Shown here: one piece after another, positions 48,951 to 57,252 of the stretch
How the letters are laid out: every line of letters starts with the position of its first letter
Numbering within the stretch: the stretch's first letter is position 1
From: M3007 sp046160625
GTDB lineage: Bacteria > Bacteroidota > Bacteroidia > Chitinophagales > Saprospiraceae
Reading direction: 5' to 3'
NCBI GenBank assembly: GCA_046160625.1
Contig: JBJXGZ010000101.1
Span: 1 to 64,000 of the forward strand
DNA: 64,000 bases
The notes under the pieces: model-generated
Told to the model about the DNA's origin: nothing
Databases searched by the model: none
What the model saw: the letters and a program-made list of their open reading frames with translations, nothing else
Position numbers and translations under genes: made by a program

Positions 48951-51900
48951 ATGAAAAAAATTATCAACCTCGCCCTGCTTCCTGTTCTACTTTTTCTTTT
49001 TAAAACCAATGACTTGGAGGCGCAACAAAAATCTGTTGCACGCCGCTGGAATGAGGTGATGCTCCAGGCCATCCGGGAGGATTTGGCGCGTCCTCCCGTG
49101 CAAGCCCGCAACCTTTTTCATGTTTCAATAGCCATGTGGGATGCATGGGCAGCCTACGATACCCTGAGCGCGGATACCTATCTGCTTGGCAAGACGGTAG
49201 GTAGCCATAACTGCCCGTATGATGGTGTACCAATGCCTGCTGGTATTCAGGACGCGCGGGAAAAAGCGATCAGTTTCGCGGCTTATAGAATGCTGTCGCG
49301 TCGCTTCCAAAACTCTCCGAATGCAGCTGTAAGTATTGCCAGATTCCGAAATTTGATGACAGAATTGGGCTATGATTGGACCTTCAGCTCCAATTTTTAC
49401 CAGCCTGGCGACCCGGCTGCATTGGGAAATTACATTGGTGATTGCGTAGGTTTTTATGGACTAACCGACGGCGCAAACGAACCAGGCAATTATGCCTACG
49501 TTGATTATCAACCAGTAAACCCGCCAATGAAACCAGACAGTGTCGGAAACCCAACGATGCTCGATCCAAATCGCTGGCAACCCTTGATTCTTACCAATGC
49601 AGTGGACCAAAATGGCAACCCTATTCCTTCGCTCCAAAAATTTCAAAGTCCGGAATGGGGAAGGGTACTGCCATTTGCAATTCCAGACTCTCAAAAGGTT
49701 GTATATCAACGAGGTGGAAAGGATTGGCCTGTGTACCATGACCCAGGTCCAAATGCATTTTTGGACACTGCTGACGGGGGAGGAACCTCTGAAGATTACA
49801 AATGGAACTTCAACCTGGTTTCGATTTGGTCATCGCATCTCACCACAAAAGATAGCGTAATGTGGGATATTTCACCAGCTACTATTGGTGACACGCCTTG
49901 GCTTCCTACCACTTTTCAGGAGTACAAAGATTTTTACAAAATAGAGGGAGGAGGGCCGAGTAATGGCCGTCCTATCAATCCCAAAACCGGTCAACCGTAC
50001 CAGCCACAAATAGTGCCTCGGGGCGACTATACAAGGGTTTTGGCTCAGTTTTGGGCGGATGGACCCAACTCGGAAACACCTCCTGGTCATTGGTATTCTA
50101 TCCTGAACAAGGTCATGGATCACCCGGAGTTTGTGCGAAAATTCAACGGTGCAGGCCAAGTGCTGGATTCTCTGGAATATGACTTGAAAGCCTATTTTAC
50201 ACTTGGCGGTGCATTACACGATGCTGCCATAGCTGCTTGGGGCATAAAGGGCTGGTACGACGGTACACGTCCTATCACAGCCCTTCGCTATATGGCAGAC
50301 CGTGGACAAAGCAGCGATCCTGCACGGCCTAACTTCGATGTAGCAGGCATTTCGCTCGTGCCAGGATACATCGAACAAGTGGAAATGGGCGACCCTCTCG
50401 CAGGTGCGAACAACCAAAACATAGGAAAGATTAAACTATTCACCTGGCAAGGCTTTGATTCCATCTCAAACCCTAATACAGATATCGCTGATGTAGGCTG
50501 GATTTTAGCGGAAAGGTATTGGCCCTTCCAACGAAAAACCTTTGTGACCCCTCCGTTTGCTGGTTATATCTCTGGTCATTCTACTTACTCTCGTTCAGCA
50601 GCAGAGGCCATTACGCTGCTAACTGGTGATGAGTATTTCCCCGGAGGATTGGAAGAATACCATATACCTGCCAACAGTGGTTTTCTAGGTGTGGAAAAAG
50701 GCCCCAGCGTAGATGTGACCCTGCAATGGGCAACCTACCGCGACGCATCCGACCAGACGAGCCTTTCACGTATTTGGGGTGGGATTCACCCGCCGGAAGA
50801 CGACATCCCTGGTCGAAACATAGGAGCAAAGGTGGGCACTGCAGCGTTTTACAAAGCCAAATCCTACTTTTACAAAAATGACCAGGATTCAGATGGCTAT
50901 GACGTAACGCAAGACTGTGACGACAATAATCCTGCTGTTTATCCGGGCGGACTTGAGCTGTGTGATGGGATCGACAATGATTGCGATCAACTGATTGACG
51001 AAGGCTTGGTATTCACCACCTATTACTTGGACTTTGACGGAGATGGTTTTGGCGACCTGAGCAACCAGCTCTATTCCTGTTTGCCTTCAGCTCCAGCAGG
51101 TTTTGTGACCAATAGCGCAGACTGTTATGACCTCAGCGCTACCGCCTACCCTGGGGCATCTGAGCTGTGTGATGGACTTGACAACGATTGTAATGGATTT
51201 GTGGACGACGGCTTGATTTTCACCCTTTATTACGAAGATGTCGATGGCGATGGATTCGGTACGGCTAGTAGTAAGTTTCCCTCTTGTGAGCCAAATCCTC
51301 CGGGCGGATTCGTGACTAACAGTCTTGATTGCAACGACAATAATGCAAACATCCATCCCAATGTTCCTGAAATCTGTGACGATATTGACAATGACTGCAA
51401 TGGCCTGACCGATGATGAGCTCCCTGTCAACACCTTTTACGCAGATGCCGATGGTGATGGCGAAGGCGATCCTTCCGTCGTAACTACTTCCTGCCATACA
51501 ACGGTCCCGGTCGGATATGTCGACAATTCAAATGATTGCGATGATGCCAATTCGGCCATTAATACAGGTGCTACGGAAATCTGCGACGGGATCGACAACA
51601 ACTGCAACACGGAGATAGATGAAGACTTGCCTGTGTACCTCTATTATGCCGATGCCGATGGCGACAGTTTCGGAGGCAATGCCATGACCATTACTGATTG
51701 TGCTGCTACGCCTCCAACCGGCTATTCAGAAAACAATCTGGACTGCGACGATAACAACGCCGCTGTCAATCCTAATGGTGAAGAAGGCAGCGTTCCGGAT
51801 GGTCTTGACAATGATTGCAATGGATTGATTGATGATTTCGTGGCTGTTTCAGAAGTATATTTGAATGTAAAAACCTATCCCAATCCTGTGCATGAACTTC

Positions 51901-52106
51901 TGACCATTGTATTAGAGAATACCCTGGGCGAAGCGGATGTCGAAATCTCGAATATGGAAGGCAAAATATTGATAACCAAGCGTTTGGATTTTACCCTAGG
52001 AAAATCTTCGCTGAGTTTTGCCGGACTGCCTCAGGGGGTGTATCTGCTGCAGATTGCGGATATGACGGGCGGGAAATATTGGGTGCAACGAGTGGTGAAG
52101 ATGTAA
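48951..52106 (+). CDS. Vanadium-dependent haloperoxidase-like protein with MopE-type metal-binding repeats and T9SS sorting domain
   Basis: 1051 aa from the ATG at 48951 (MKKIINLALLPVLLFLFKTNDLEAQ, a signal peptide). The PAP2/vanadium-haloperoxidase helical domain covers about 30-640; candidate vanadate-site motifs are GWYDGTRPITALRY (about 438-451), GYISGHSTYSRSAAEA (about 540-555) and SLSRIWGGIHPPEDD (about 605-620). Then five tandem units of about 70 residues each hold DCDDNNPAVYP and ELCDGIDNDCDQLIDEG (the MopE/putative metal-binding motif) at about 655-980. A sorting domain follows at about 985-1051 (VKTYPNPVHELLTIVL ... LPQGVYLLQIA). Such enzymes oxidise halides with hydrogen peroxide or act as phosphatases; Bacteroidota members are exported. 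The DUF4440 gene follows after 15 bp. Confidence 0.88.
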   Translation: MKKIINLALLPVLLFLFKTNDLEAQQKSVARRWNEVMLQAIREDLARPPVQARNLFHVSIAMWDAWAAYDTLSADTYLLGKTVGSHNCPYDGVPMPAGIQDAREKAISFAAYRMLSRRFQNSPNAAVSIARFRNLMTELGYDWTFSSNFYQPGDPAALGNYIGDCVGFYGLTDGANEPGNYAYVDYQPVNPPMKPDSVGNPTMLDPNRWQPLILTNAVDQNGNPIPSLQKFQSPEWGRVLPFAIPDSQKVVYQRGGKDWPVYHDPGPNAFLDTADGGGTSEDYKWNFNLVSIWSSHLTTKDSVMWDISPATIGDTPWLPTTFQEYKDFYKIEGGGPSNGRPINPKTGQPYQPQIVPRGDYTRVLAQFWADGPNSETPPGHWYSILNKVMDHPEFVRKFNGAGQVLDSLEYDLKAYFTLGGALHDAAIAAWGIKGWYDGTRPITALRYMADRGQSSDPARPNFDVAGISLVPGYIEQVEMGDPLAGANNQNIGKIKLFTWQGFDSISNPNTDIADVGWILAERYWPFQRKTFVTPPFAGYISGHSTYSRSAAEAITLLTGDEYFPGGLEEYHIPANSGFLGVEKGPSVDVTLQWATYRDASDQTSLSRIWGGIHPPEDDIPGRNIGAKVGTAAFYKAKSYFYKNDQDSDGYDVTQDCDDNNPAVYPGGLELCDGIDNDCDQLIDEGLVFTTYYLDFDGDGFGDLSNQLYSCLPSAPAGFVTNSADCYDLSATAYPGASELCDGLDNDCNGFVDDGLIFTLYYEDVDGDGFGTASSKFPSCEPNPPGGFVTNSLDCNDNNANIHPNVPEICDDIDNDCNGLTDDELPVNTFYADADGDGEGDPSVVTTSCHTTVPVGYVDNSNDCDDANSAINTGATEICDGIDNNCNTEIDEDLPVYLYYADADGDSFGGNAMTITDCAATPPTGYSENNLDCDDNNAAVNPNGEEGSVPDGLDNDCNGLIDDFVAVSEVYLNVKTYPNPVHELLTIVLENTLGEADVEISNMEGKILITKRLDFTLGKSSLSFAGLPQGVYLLQIADMTGGKYWVQRVVKM

Positions 52107-52121
52107 CTAAACATTCAAGCA

Positions 52122-52628
52122 ATGAAAAGAAAAGGAATCTCAATTTTACTTCTCTTTACTTTCTCTTTTCTCAGCCCGCTTTCAGCACAAACGGAAAAAG
52201 AAAAATTGAGTGCCACAATTTTACACCTTGATAGCCTTTTTTGGGCCGCTTACAACCGCTGCGACGTGTTAGAGATGACACAATTTTTTTCGGACGACCT
52301 AGAGTTTTATCACGACAAAGGCGGGTCCACTATTGGCTTGGAAAAATTTACCGAAGCCATAAGAAATGGGCTTTGTGGCAAGGAAGATTTTCGCCTAAGG
52401 AGGGAAGCAATACCTGAAACGGTTTCCATTTTTCCCATGGAAAACAACCAGGTCGTTTACGGGGCAATCATTTCCGGAGAGCACTTGTTTTACATTCTCG
52501 AAAAAGGGCAGCCAGAATACTTGGACGGCCATGCGCGGTTTTCCCACCTCTGGTTGTTTCAAAACAACCAGTGGAAAATGGCACGTATCCTGAGTTACGA
52601 CCACGGCCCGGCCTACAAGAAAGAATAA
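52122..52628 (+). CDS. Exported NTF2-like (DUF4440) protein
   Basis: 168 aa with a signal peptide (MKRKGISILLLFTFSFLSPLSAQ). The SnoaL/DUF4440 fold is shown by LDSLFWAAYNRCDVLEMTQFFSDDLEFYHDKGG (about 37-69) and a final SHLWLFQNNQWKMARILSYDH. Family members are small cone-shaped domains that bind ligands or act as simple isomerases or hydrolases; this one is periplasmic. It starts 15 bp after the haloperoxidase-like gene and is probably co-transcribed. Confidence 0.85.
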   Translation: MKRKGISILLLFTFSFLSPLSAQTEKEKLSATILHLDSLFWAAYNRCDVLEMTQFFSDDLEFYHDKGGSTIGLEKFTEAIRNGLCGKEDFRLRREAIPETVSIFPMENNQVVYGAIISGEHLFYILEKGQPEYLDGHARFSHLWLFQNNQWKMARILSYDHGPAYKKE

Positions 52629-52737
52629 TCCAGAACGTTCTCACCAACAACTTTTTTTTTGAAAAATGCCAACGGGAAAAATTCGCGGCATTGCCTTGTC
52701 CAATTTTACCTTTCGGTTACATTCTTTTACAGACATT

Positions 52738-52771
52738 TTGGGCGTTCCAGGGGTTATTCAGAATAGGTTTG
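52738..52771 (+). promoter_or_regulatory. Promoter of the serine hydrolase gene
   Basis: TTTTG ending at 52740, 23 nt, then TAGGTTTG (52764-52771), an exact TAnnTTTG. Predicted start near 52779, 31 bp before the ATG at 52810. Confidence 0.55.
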
Positions 52772-52809
52772 CGGCTGGAAAAAATTTCAAATAAAAATCT
52801 CCCTCGTAC

Positions 52810-54615
52810 ATGAAAAACTCATTTATACTCGCAGCCATTTGGCTTTACATCGGCCATCTTTTTGCGCAAGAAAACTATAAGCCTGAGACCCTCTTGAAAA
52901 TAAATGAGGTGGAAAACAACATCACCGGAGCCCTCCTCCTGAATGGCGAGGGGCCAGGCACTATAGTGGCGCGCATGGCCAAGCACAAAGTAAAAGGGAT
53001 GAGCATTGCGGTCGTCCATAATTACAAAATCGCTTGGGCAAAGGGATATGGCTGGGCTGATGAATCGGAGAAAAGGCCCGTGACCACAGAGACTTTGTTT
53101 GAACCGGGATCCATCAGTAAAACATTGAACGCGGTCGGTATTTTGAAACTGGCCCAGGACAAAAAAGTTGACCTCAACGCCGACATCAACAACTACCTGG
53201 TTTCTTGGAAATTCCCCTACGACTCGATTTCAAAAGGCAAGCCGATAACGCTGTCGCAAATACTCAGCCACCATGCAGGGTTGTCAACGCACGGTTTTCC
53301 GGGGCACAATATCAAAGGCGCGATTCCCACAGTTTATGAGGTCCTGGACGGTATAAAACCGGCACTGACCCCAGCAGTGCGCAGTTTGTTCGAACCGGAT
53401 TTTAAATTTCAATATTCCGGTGGCGGCACCACCATTTCACAAGTGTTGTTGACCGACATCACCAAACAAGCCTACGATGTTTGGATGTACGAAAATGTGC
53501 TGAAACCCATTGGAATGGTCAACAGTACCTTTGCGCAGCCTCCCGCAAAGGACAAGCAGCCCTTGTGCGCATCCGGCTATTATAGCGATGGAACGCCTGT
53601 ATTGAACAAATTTCGGGTCTACCCTGAGCAGGCAGCAGCGGGTTTGTGGATGACGCCGAGCGACCTTTGCAACTATATCATAGATATGCAATTGGCCCAT
53701 CAGGGCAAACCATCGAAAGTGTTGAACTCCGATATGGTGAATCTGCACTTGACCCCTTACAAGGATGGCCCGGCAGCCATGGGGACTTTTATTGAAGTCC
53801 TTGATGGCGCGAAGTATTTTTCACATTCGGCCGGCAATGACGGCTTTTGCGGTTTTTTTTATGCCAATCTTGAAGAGGGTTACGGCATGGCTGTTTTTCT
53901 GAACTCCGAATCTTGGGGTTTTTTACAGGAAATTAAAAACAGCGTTGCCAAAGCATACAACTGGAAGGGCATCCAACATGAACCGCAGAGAAAAACAAGC
54001 GTTCAGGTTCCTGATAACATTTTGAAAACCTACGAAGGCTTTTATTTATTCGATGACCGCTGGGCCGAAATCGGGAAAAAGGACGGGCAATATATTTTCT
54101 ACACAAGCGGAACTGCCGCAAACATGTATTTTACCACGCCCACCAGTTTTTTCAACGAAGAATTCCCGGCGGTGAAAACATTCATAAAAGACGAAAAAGG
54201 GAATATCACTGGTTATGCTCGCACGGTGGATGGGAAAGAGTTTCCAAAATCCAACAAAATCACAAGCCCGGACACTATCCATTTGGCGAACGAAACATTC
54301 GGGGAGATTGGCTGGTATTTGTTTGAAAATAAAAGATACCGAGAAGCCATTGCTTATTTCAAACGGGGCGTTCAATTATATCCAGAAGATGTCAATATGC
54401 ACATCAACTTAGCGCATGTGCATTTATTTAGCGGCGATTACAAAAGTGCAATTGCCCTATACAAAGCCCGCTTATCAGACACCGTTCGGCCTGGTTACAC
54501 CGGGAAGGATTTGATAAAAGACGATTTGGTATATTTTATTGAGCACAACTATGATGTGAAGACGATCAACAAGGCTTTTTCTGACATGAAAATTGAAAAG
54601 CCAAAGGGGTATTAG
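52810..54615 (+). CDS. Class C beta-lactamase-type serine hydrolase with C-terminal TPR-like tail
   Basis: 601 aa. Signal peptide at 1-19. The hydrolase domain at about 50-390 has SxxK as EPGSISKTLN (S101, K104), a tyrosine motif in FQYSGGGTTIS (about 200) and HSAGNDGF (about 338-345) in place of the KTG box. An interdomain DUF3471-like region follows (about 400-495: YEGFYLFDDRWAEIGKKDG), then about 100 residues of TPR-like helices (NETFGEIGWYLFENKRYREAIAYFKRGVQLYPEDVN). It probably works on peptides or esters of D-amino acids in the periplasm rather than on antibiotics. Its end overlaps the convergent ggt gene by 4 bp. Confidence 0.88.
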   Translation: MKNSFILAAIWLYIGHLFAQENYKPETLLKINEVENNITGALLLNGEGPGTIVARMAKHKVKGMSIAVVHNYKIAWAKGYGWADESEKRPVTTETLFEPGSISKTLNAVGILKLAQDKKVDLNADINNYLVSWKFPYDSISKGKPITLSQILSHHAGLSTHGFPGHNIKGAIPTVYEVLDGIKPALTPAVRSLFEPDFKFQYSGGGTTISQVLLTDITKQAYDVWMYENVLKPIGMVNSTFAQPPAKDKQPLCASGYYSDGTPVLNKFRVYPEQAAAGLWMTPSDLCNYIIDMQLAHQGKPSKVLNSDMVNLHLTPYKDGPAAMGTFIEVLDGAKYFSHSAGNDGFCGFFYANLEEGYGMAVFLNSESWGFLQEIKNSVAKAYNWKGIQHEPQRKTSVQVPDNILKTYEGFYLFDDRWAEIGKKDGQYIFYTSGTAANMYFTTPTSFFNEEFPAVKTFIKDEKGNITGYARTVDGKEFPKSNKITSPDTIHLANETFGEIGWYLFENKRYREAIAYFKRGVQLYPEDVNMHINLAHVHLFSGDYKSAIALYKARLSDTVRPGYTGKDLIKDDLVYFIEHNYDVKTINKAFSDMKIEKPKGY

Positions 54616-56315
54616 TATCCCCCCGCCGCGTCATCTCCTCTTCCATCCGCTACGCCTTGCCATTTCCCATTGGGCAGGCGGATAATGGCTTCCACCCGAC
54701 CAATGGGGTCGCGGTAGTTGATATGATGCCCTAAACACCTCAATTTGGCTTCTACCTCTTCCGAAAAGCAGCCTTCTTCTACCGAGATATGGTTGGGCTT
54801 CCATTGGTGATGGAAACGTTTGGCCAGCACCGCTTCAGGAAGTGTTTGTCCAAATTCCGAAACATTCACAATCACCTGGAATACACTGGTAGGAATCGTC
54901 GTGCCACCCGGAGTGCCTACTATAAGCCAGTTTTTCCCGCCTTTTGTCACGATGGTTGGAGTCATGCTGCTGAGTGGTCGTTTGTTGGGCGCGATGGCGT
55001 TGGCTTTGCCACCAACTGCTCCGTAAAGATTGGGTGCACCGGGCTTTGCACTAAAATCATCCATTTCATTATTGAGAATGAAACCCGCTCCTCCTACTAC
55101 TGTACGTGACCCATAACTGTCGTTCAAAGTCGTCGTTACGGAAACAGCGTTGCCTTCTCTGTCCACCACGGAAAAGTGTGTGGTTTCTTCGCTTTCCTTG
55201 ATATTGCCAGCCCAGGTTTCCCAGTTGGCTGAAACTGTATCTGCTTTGAAGGTAGCAATACGCGATTTGATATATGCAGAGTCTGTGAGTGTTTTCAGAG
55301 GCACTTTCCAAAAATCGGGGTCGCCCATGTGCTGGGCACGGTCGGCAAAGGCGCGGCGTTCGGCTTCTGCCATTAGGTGGATAGCAGCAGCAGAGTGGAA
55401 GCCATAACTTTTAAGGGGGAAACCATCTACCATTCCCAGGAGTTGGCGTAAGATAATGCCCCCGCTGCTTGGCGGTGGCATGGTAATGATGTGCAGGCCT
55501 TTCCAATCGAATTCCAATGGTGTGCGCCATACACTTTTGTAGGTTTTAAGGTCTTCAAGCGTAATCAGCCCACCCTTTTTCTCCATTTCTTTGAGAATGA
55601 GTGTAGCAGTAGCTCCGGAATAAAAGCCATCTCTTCCATCGCCTGCAATACGTCGTAATGTTTGTGCAAGGTCTTTTTGGAGAAGCCAATCGCCTGCTTT
55701 CCAGCCTTCATACTTTACAAAAGCCGGGCTAAGGCTGCAATGACGGGCGAACGTAAGTTTTTCCTCATTCAATTGCTTGGCTTCTTGTTCTGTGATCTGG
55801 AAACCCTTTTCGGCAAGATCAATGGAGGGCGTGACTACCTCTCCCCAAGTGAGACGACCATGGTAAAATTGTGCCTGCCACATCCCATCCACCGTTCCAG
55901 GCACCCCGCAAGCCAAGGCGCCGAGGCGACTTTTGTTGGCCAGCACATTGCCTGTTGAATCGAGGTACATGGCTTCAGTAGCAGCAGAGGGTGCTTTTTC
56001 TCGATAATCAAGCGCCAGCGTTTTTTTGCCTTTGGCATCCCTATAAATCAAAAAACCGCCGCCACCAATATTTCCCGCCTGAGGGTATACTACAGCCAGG
56101 GCAAACTGCATTGCAACAGCGGCGTCAATGGCATTCCCACCCTTTTTCAAAATATCCAACCCAACTTTCGTTGCCAAAGGATGCGCCGAAACGACCATTG
56201 CCGTATCACCTAGTGCCTCTTTTTGAATGGTGTAAGGGAATGGCAATAATTGTGCTGAGCAGAAAAAAGGAGCAACGAGCAGCGCCAGTAAAAGCGATAA
56301 AATGTTTTTTTTCAT
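54612..56315 (-). CDS. ggt: Gamma-glutamyltransferase
   Basis: 567 aa from the ATG at 56315 (MKKNILSLLLALLVAPFFCSAQ, a signal peptide). It cuts the gamma-glutamyl bond of glutathione and related peptides after self-cleavage. The autoprocessing site is SEETTHFSVVDREGNAVSVTTTLN: the first Thr (about T378) becomes the N-terminus of the small subunit. Other marks are GNAIDAAVAMQFALAVVYPQAGNIGGGGF (about 60-90), PPPSSGGI, and TPTIVTKGGKNWLIVGTPGG. It is periplasmic. It overlaps the serine hydrolase gene tail to tail; a candidate small-RNA gene lies upstream. Confidence 0.95.
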   Translation of the reverse strand: MKKNILSLLLALLVAPFFCSAQLLPFPYTIQKEALGDTAMVVSAHPLATKVGLDILKKGGNAIDAAVAMQFALAVVYPQAGNIGGGGFLIYRDAKGKKTLALDYREKAPSAATEAMYLDSTGNVLANKSRLGALACGVPGTVDGMWQAQFYHGRLTWGEVVTPSIDLAEKGFQITEQEAKQLNEEKLTFARHCSLSPAFVKYEGWKAGDWLLQKDLAQTLRRIAGDGRDGFYSGATATLILKEMEKKGGLITLEDLKTYKSVWRTPLEFDWKGLHIITMPPPSSGGIILRQLLGMVDGFPLKSYGFHSAAAIHLMAEAERRAFADRAQHMGDPDFWKVPLKTLTDSAYIKSRIATFKADTVSANWETWAGNIKESEETTHFSVVDREGNAVSVTTTLNDSYGSRTVVGGAGFILNNEMDDFSAKPGAPNLYGAVGGKANAIAPNKRPLSSMTPTIVTKGGKNWLIVGTPGGTTIPTSVFQVIVNVSEFGQTLPEAVLAKRFHHQWKPNHISVEEGCFSEEVEAKLRCLGHHINYRDPIGRVEAIIRLPNGKWQGVADGRGDDAAGGY

Positions 56316-56348
56316 AATTTCAGTAATGCAAGATTCAATTCGCGGCGG

Positions 56349-56356
56349 CAAATGTA
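56349..56356 (-). promoter_or_regulatory. -7 element of ggt
   Basis: TACATTTG on the minus strand, exact to TAnnTTTG, 34 bp before the ATG at 56315; no -33 TTG at the right distance. Confidence 0.45.
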
Positions 56357-56435
56357 AAATGAAAAAGCCCGAATTCGGCGACTGCCAAGATCGGGCATTG
56401 TAGCGTCAAGATGATTCAAGCAAACTACAAGCAGT

Positions 56436-56478
56436 AAAAAAAACAGGGCACTAACTGAAGAATCAGCAGCACCCTGTA
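56436..56478 (-). terminator. Terminator of the candidate small RNA
   Basis: On the minus strand: CAGGGTGC ... TGCCCTG-type stem (CAGGGTGCTGC with inner mismatches to GTTAGTGCCCTG) followed by eight T. Confidence 0.6.
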
Positions 56479-56577
56479 TAACCCCAAAAAACCAAATGAA
56501 AACTTCTTAAAAAAACACCTGAATGGTGAAAATTTGCTTATTTAATATCAGACAGCATTTCACTTAACAATCCTGAC
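56437..56577 (-). ncRNA. Candidate small RNA or leader, about 140 nt
   Basis: A well-formed promoter (56582-56611) drives a region with no gene that ends in a terminator (56436-56478). The predicted transcript contains a 6-codon ORF, M-L-S-D-I-K-stop at 56558-56538, and a small hairpin CACCATTCAGGTG followed by seven T. It could be an independent small RNA, or an attenuated leader upstream of ggt, which has its own -7 box 80 bp later. The sequence matches no RNA family that I recognise. The rest of the 503-bp gap (56612-56818) shows no gene. Confidence 0.55.
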
Positions 56578-56581
56578 AGGA

Positions 56582-56611
56582 CAAAGATACGAAGTGTTTT
56601 ACTTTTTACAA
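56582..56611 (-). promoter_or_regulatory. Orphan promoter for the candidate small RNA
   Basis: On the minus strand: TTG (56611-56609), exactly 19 nt, TATCTTTG (56589-56582), a perfect match to the Bacteroidota pattern, with no start codon of a real gene downstream before the terminator. Confidence 0.65.
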
Positions 56612-56818
56612 GCCCCTGGTCTAAAAAAAATCTTTTTTAACGCTGCGGAAATTTGCGATCAACGGTGAATTGACAAAGATGCCTAAAATTCTAATGTTGG
56701 GAGATAGGACAGACCCTTTTTTAGGTTCCTCCCAAGTTCCAAAATTTTAAAATATTTTTTTGAGGAATATCCAATTACCCGGATTCCAGCAAAAATAACC
56801 AACATTTGCCCCAAGATT

Positions 56819-57175
56819 ATGACAGCAAAATATTTCTACCGGATCTTAATCACGCCAATTGCCTTGCTCTTACTGTTGTCGCTCTCTTCTTGCGGCGGCG
56901 ACAAAGATGCGATAGTACAAGAAAAAGTAGCAGAGCGTGTCACAGCCTTTAAATCAAAAAAAAGGGCGGACTGCCTAGAATCCCTGCTAGAAACAGCGGA
57001 ACGGAAGGTAGATTCTATTCTACTTGCTGAGGCGCAAAATGCGCTAAACGACTCCTTGTCTCGCCTCCGTCCTTGGCGCCCATTTCAGCCTGCGCCCATT
57101 CAACCCATTGATTCACTGACGGTTAAGCCAATATTTGATGTGATTAAATCAGCTTCGGAGAAGGGAGGGGGGTAG
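56819..57175 (+). CDS. Small lipoprotein, 118 aa
   Basis: MTAKYFYRILITPIALLLLL followed by SLSSCGGDKDAIV: signal peptide with lipobox LSSC (Cys25), and GGD after it, which in Bacteroidota often fits surface or periplasmic anchoring. The mature part is a charged helix (about 35-80: VQEKVAERVTAFKSKKRADC, LESLLETAERKVDSILL) and a Pro-rich tail (RPWRPFQPAPIQPID). Family not recognised. It is convergent with the M14 peptidase gene, with an inverted repeat between them. Confidence 0.7.
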   Translation: MTAKYFYRILITPIALLLLLSLSSCGGDKDAIVQEKVAERVTAFKSKKRADCLESLLETAERKVDSILLAEAQNALNDSLSRLRPWRPFQPAPIQPIDSLTVKPIFDVIKSASEKGGG

Positions 57176-57183
57176 TGAATGTT

Positions 57184-57252
57184 GATTGGTATATTGGTGA
57201 TTGGCGACCTGGCACACCAATCACCAGTCCACAAATCACCAATATACCAATC
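57184..57252. repeat. Inverted repeat of ATTGGTGATT words between convergent genes
   Basis: Perfect 19-bp arms GATTGGTATATTGGTGATT (57184-57202) and complement (57234-57252), with extra CCAATCACCA words in the loop. It ends inside the stop codon of the M14 peptidase gene; a terminator role for both genes is likely. Confidence 0.82.

Noticed and set aside
56690..56760. Fourth copy of the palindromic family (CTCCCAAGTTCCAAAATTTT)
   Set aside because: Only one loosely similar box is present and there is no inverted partner.
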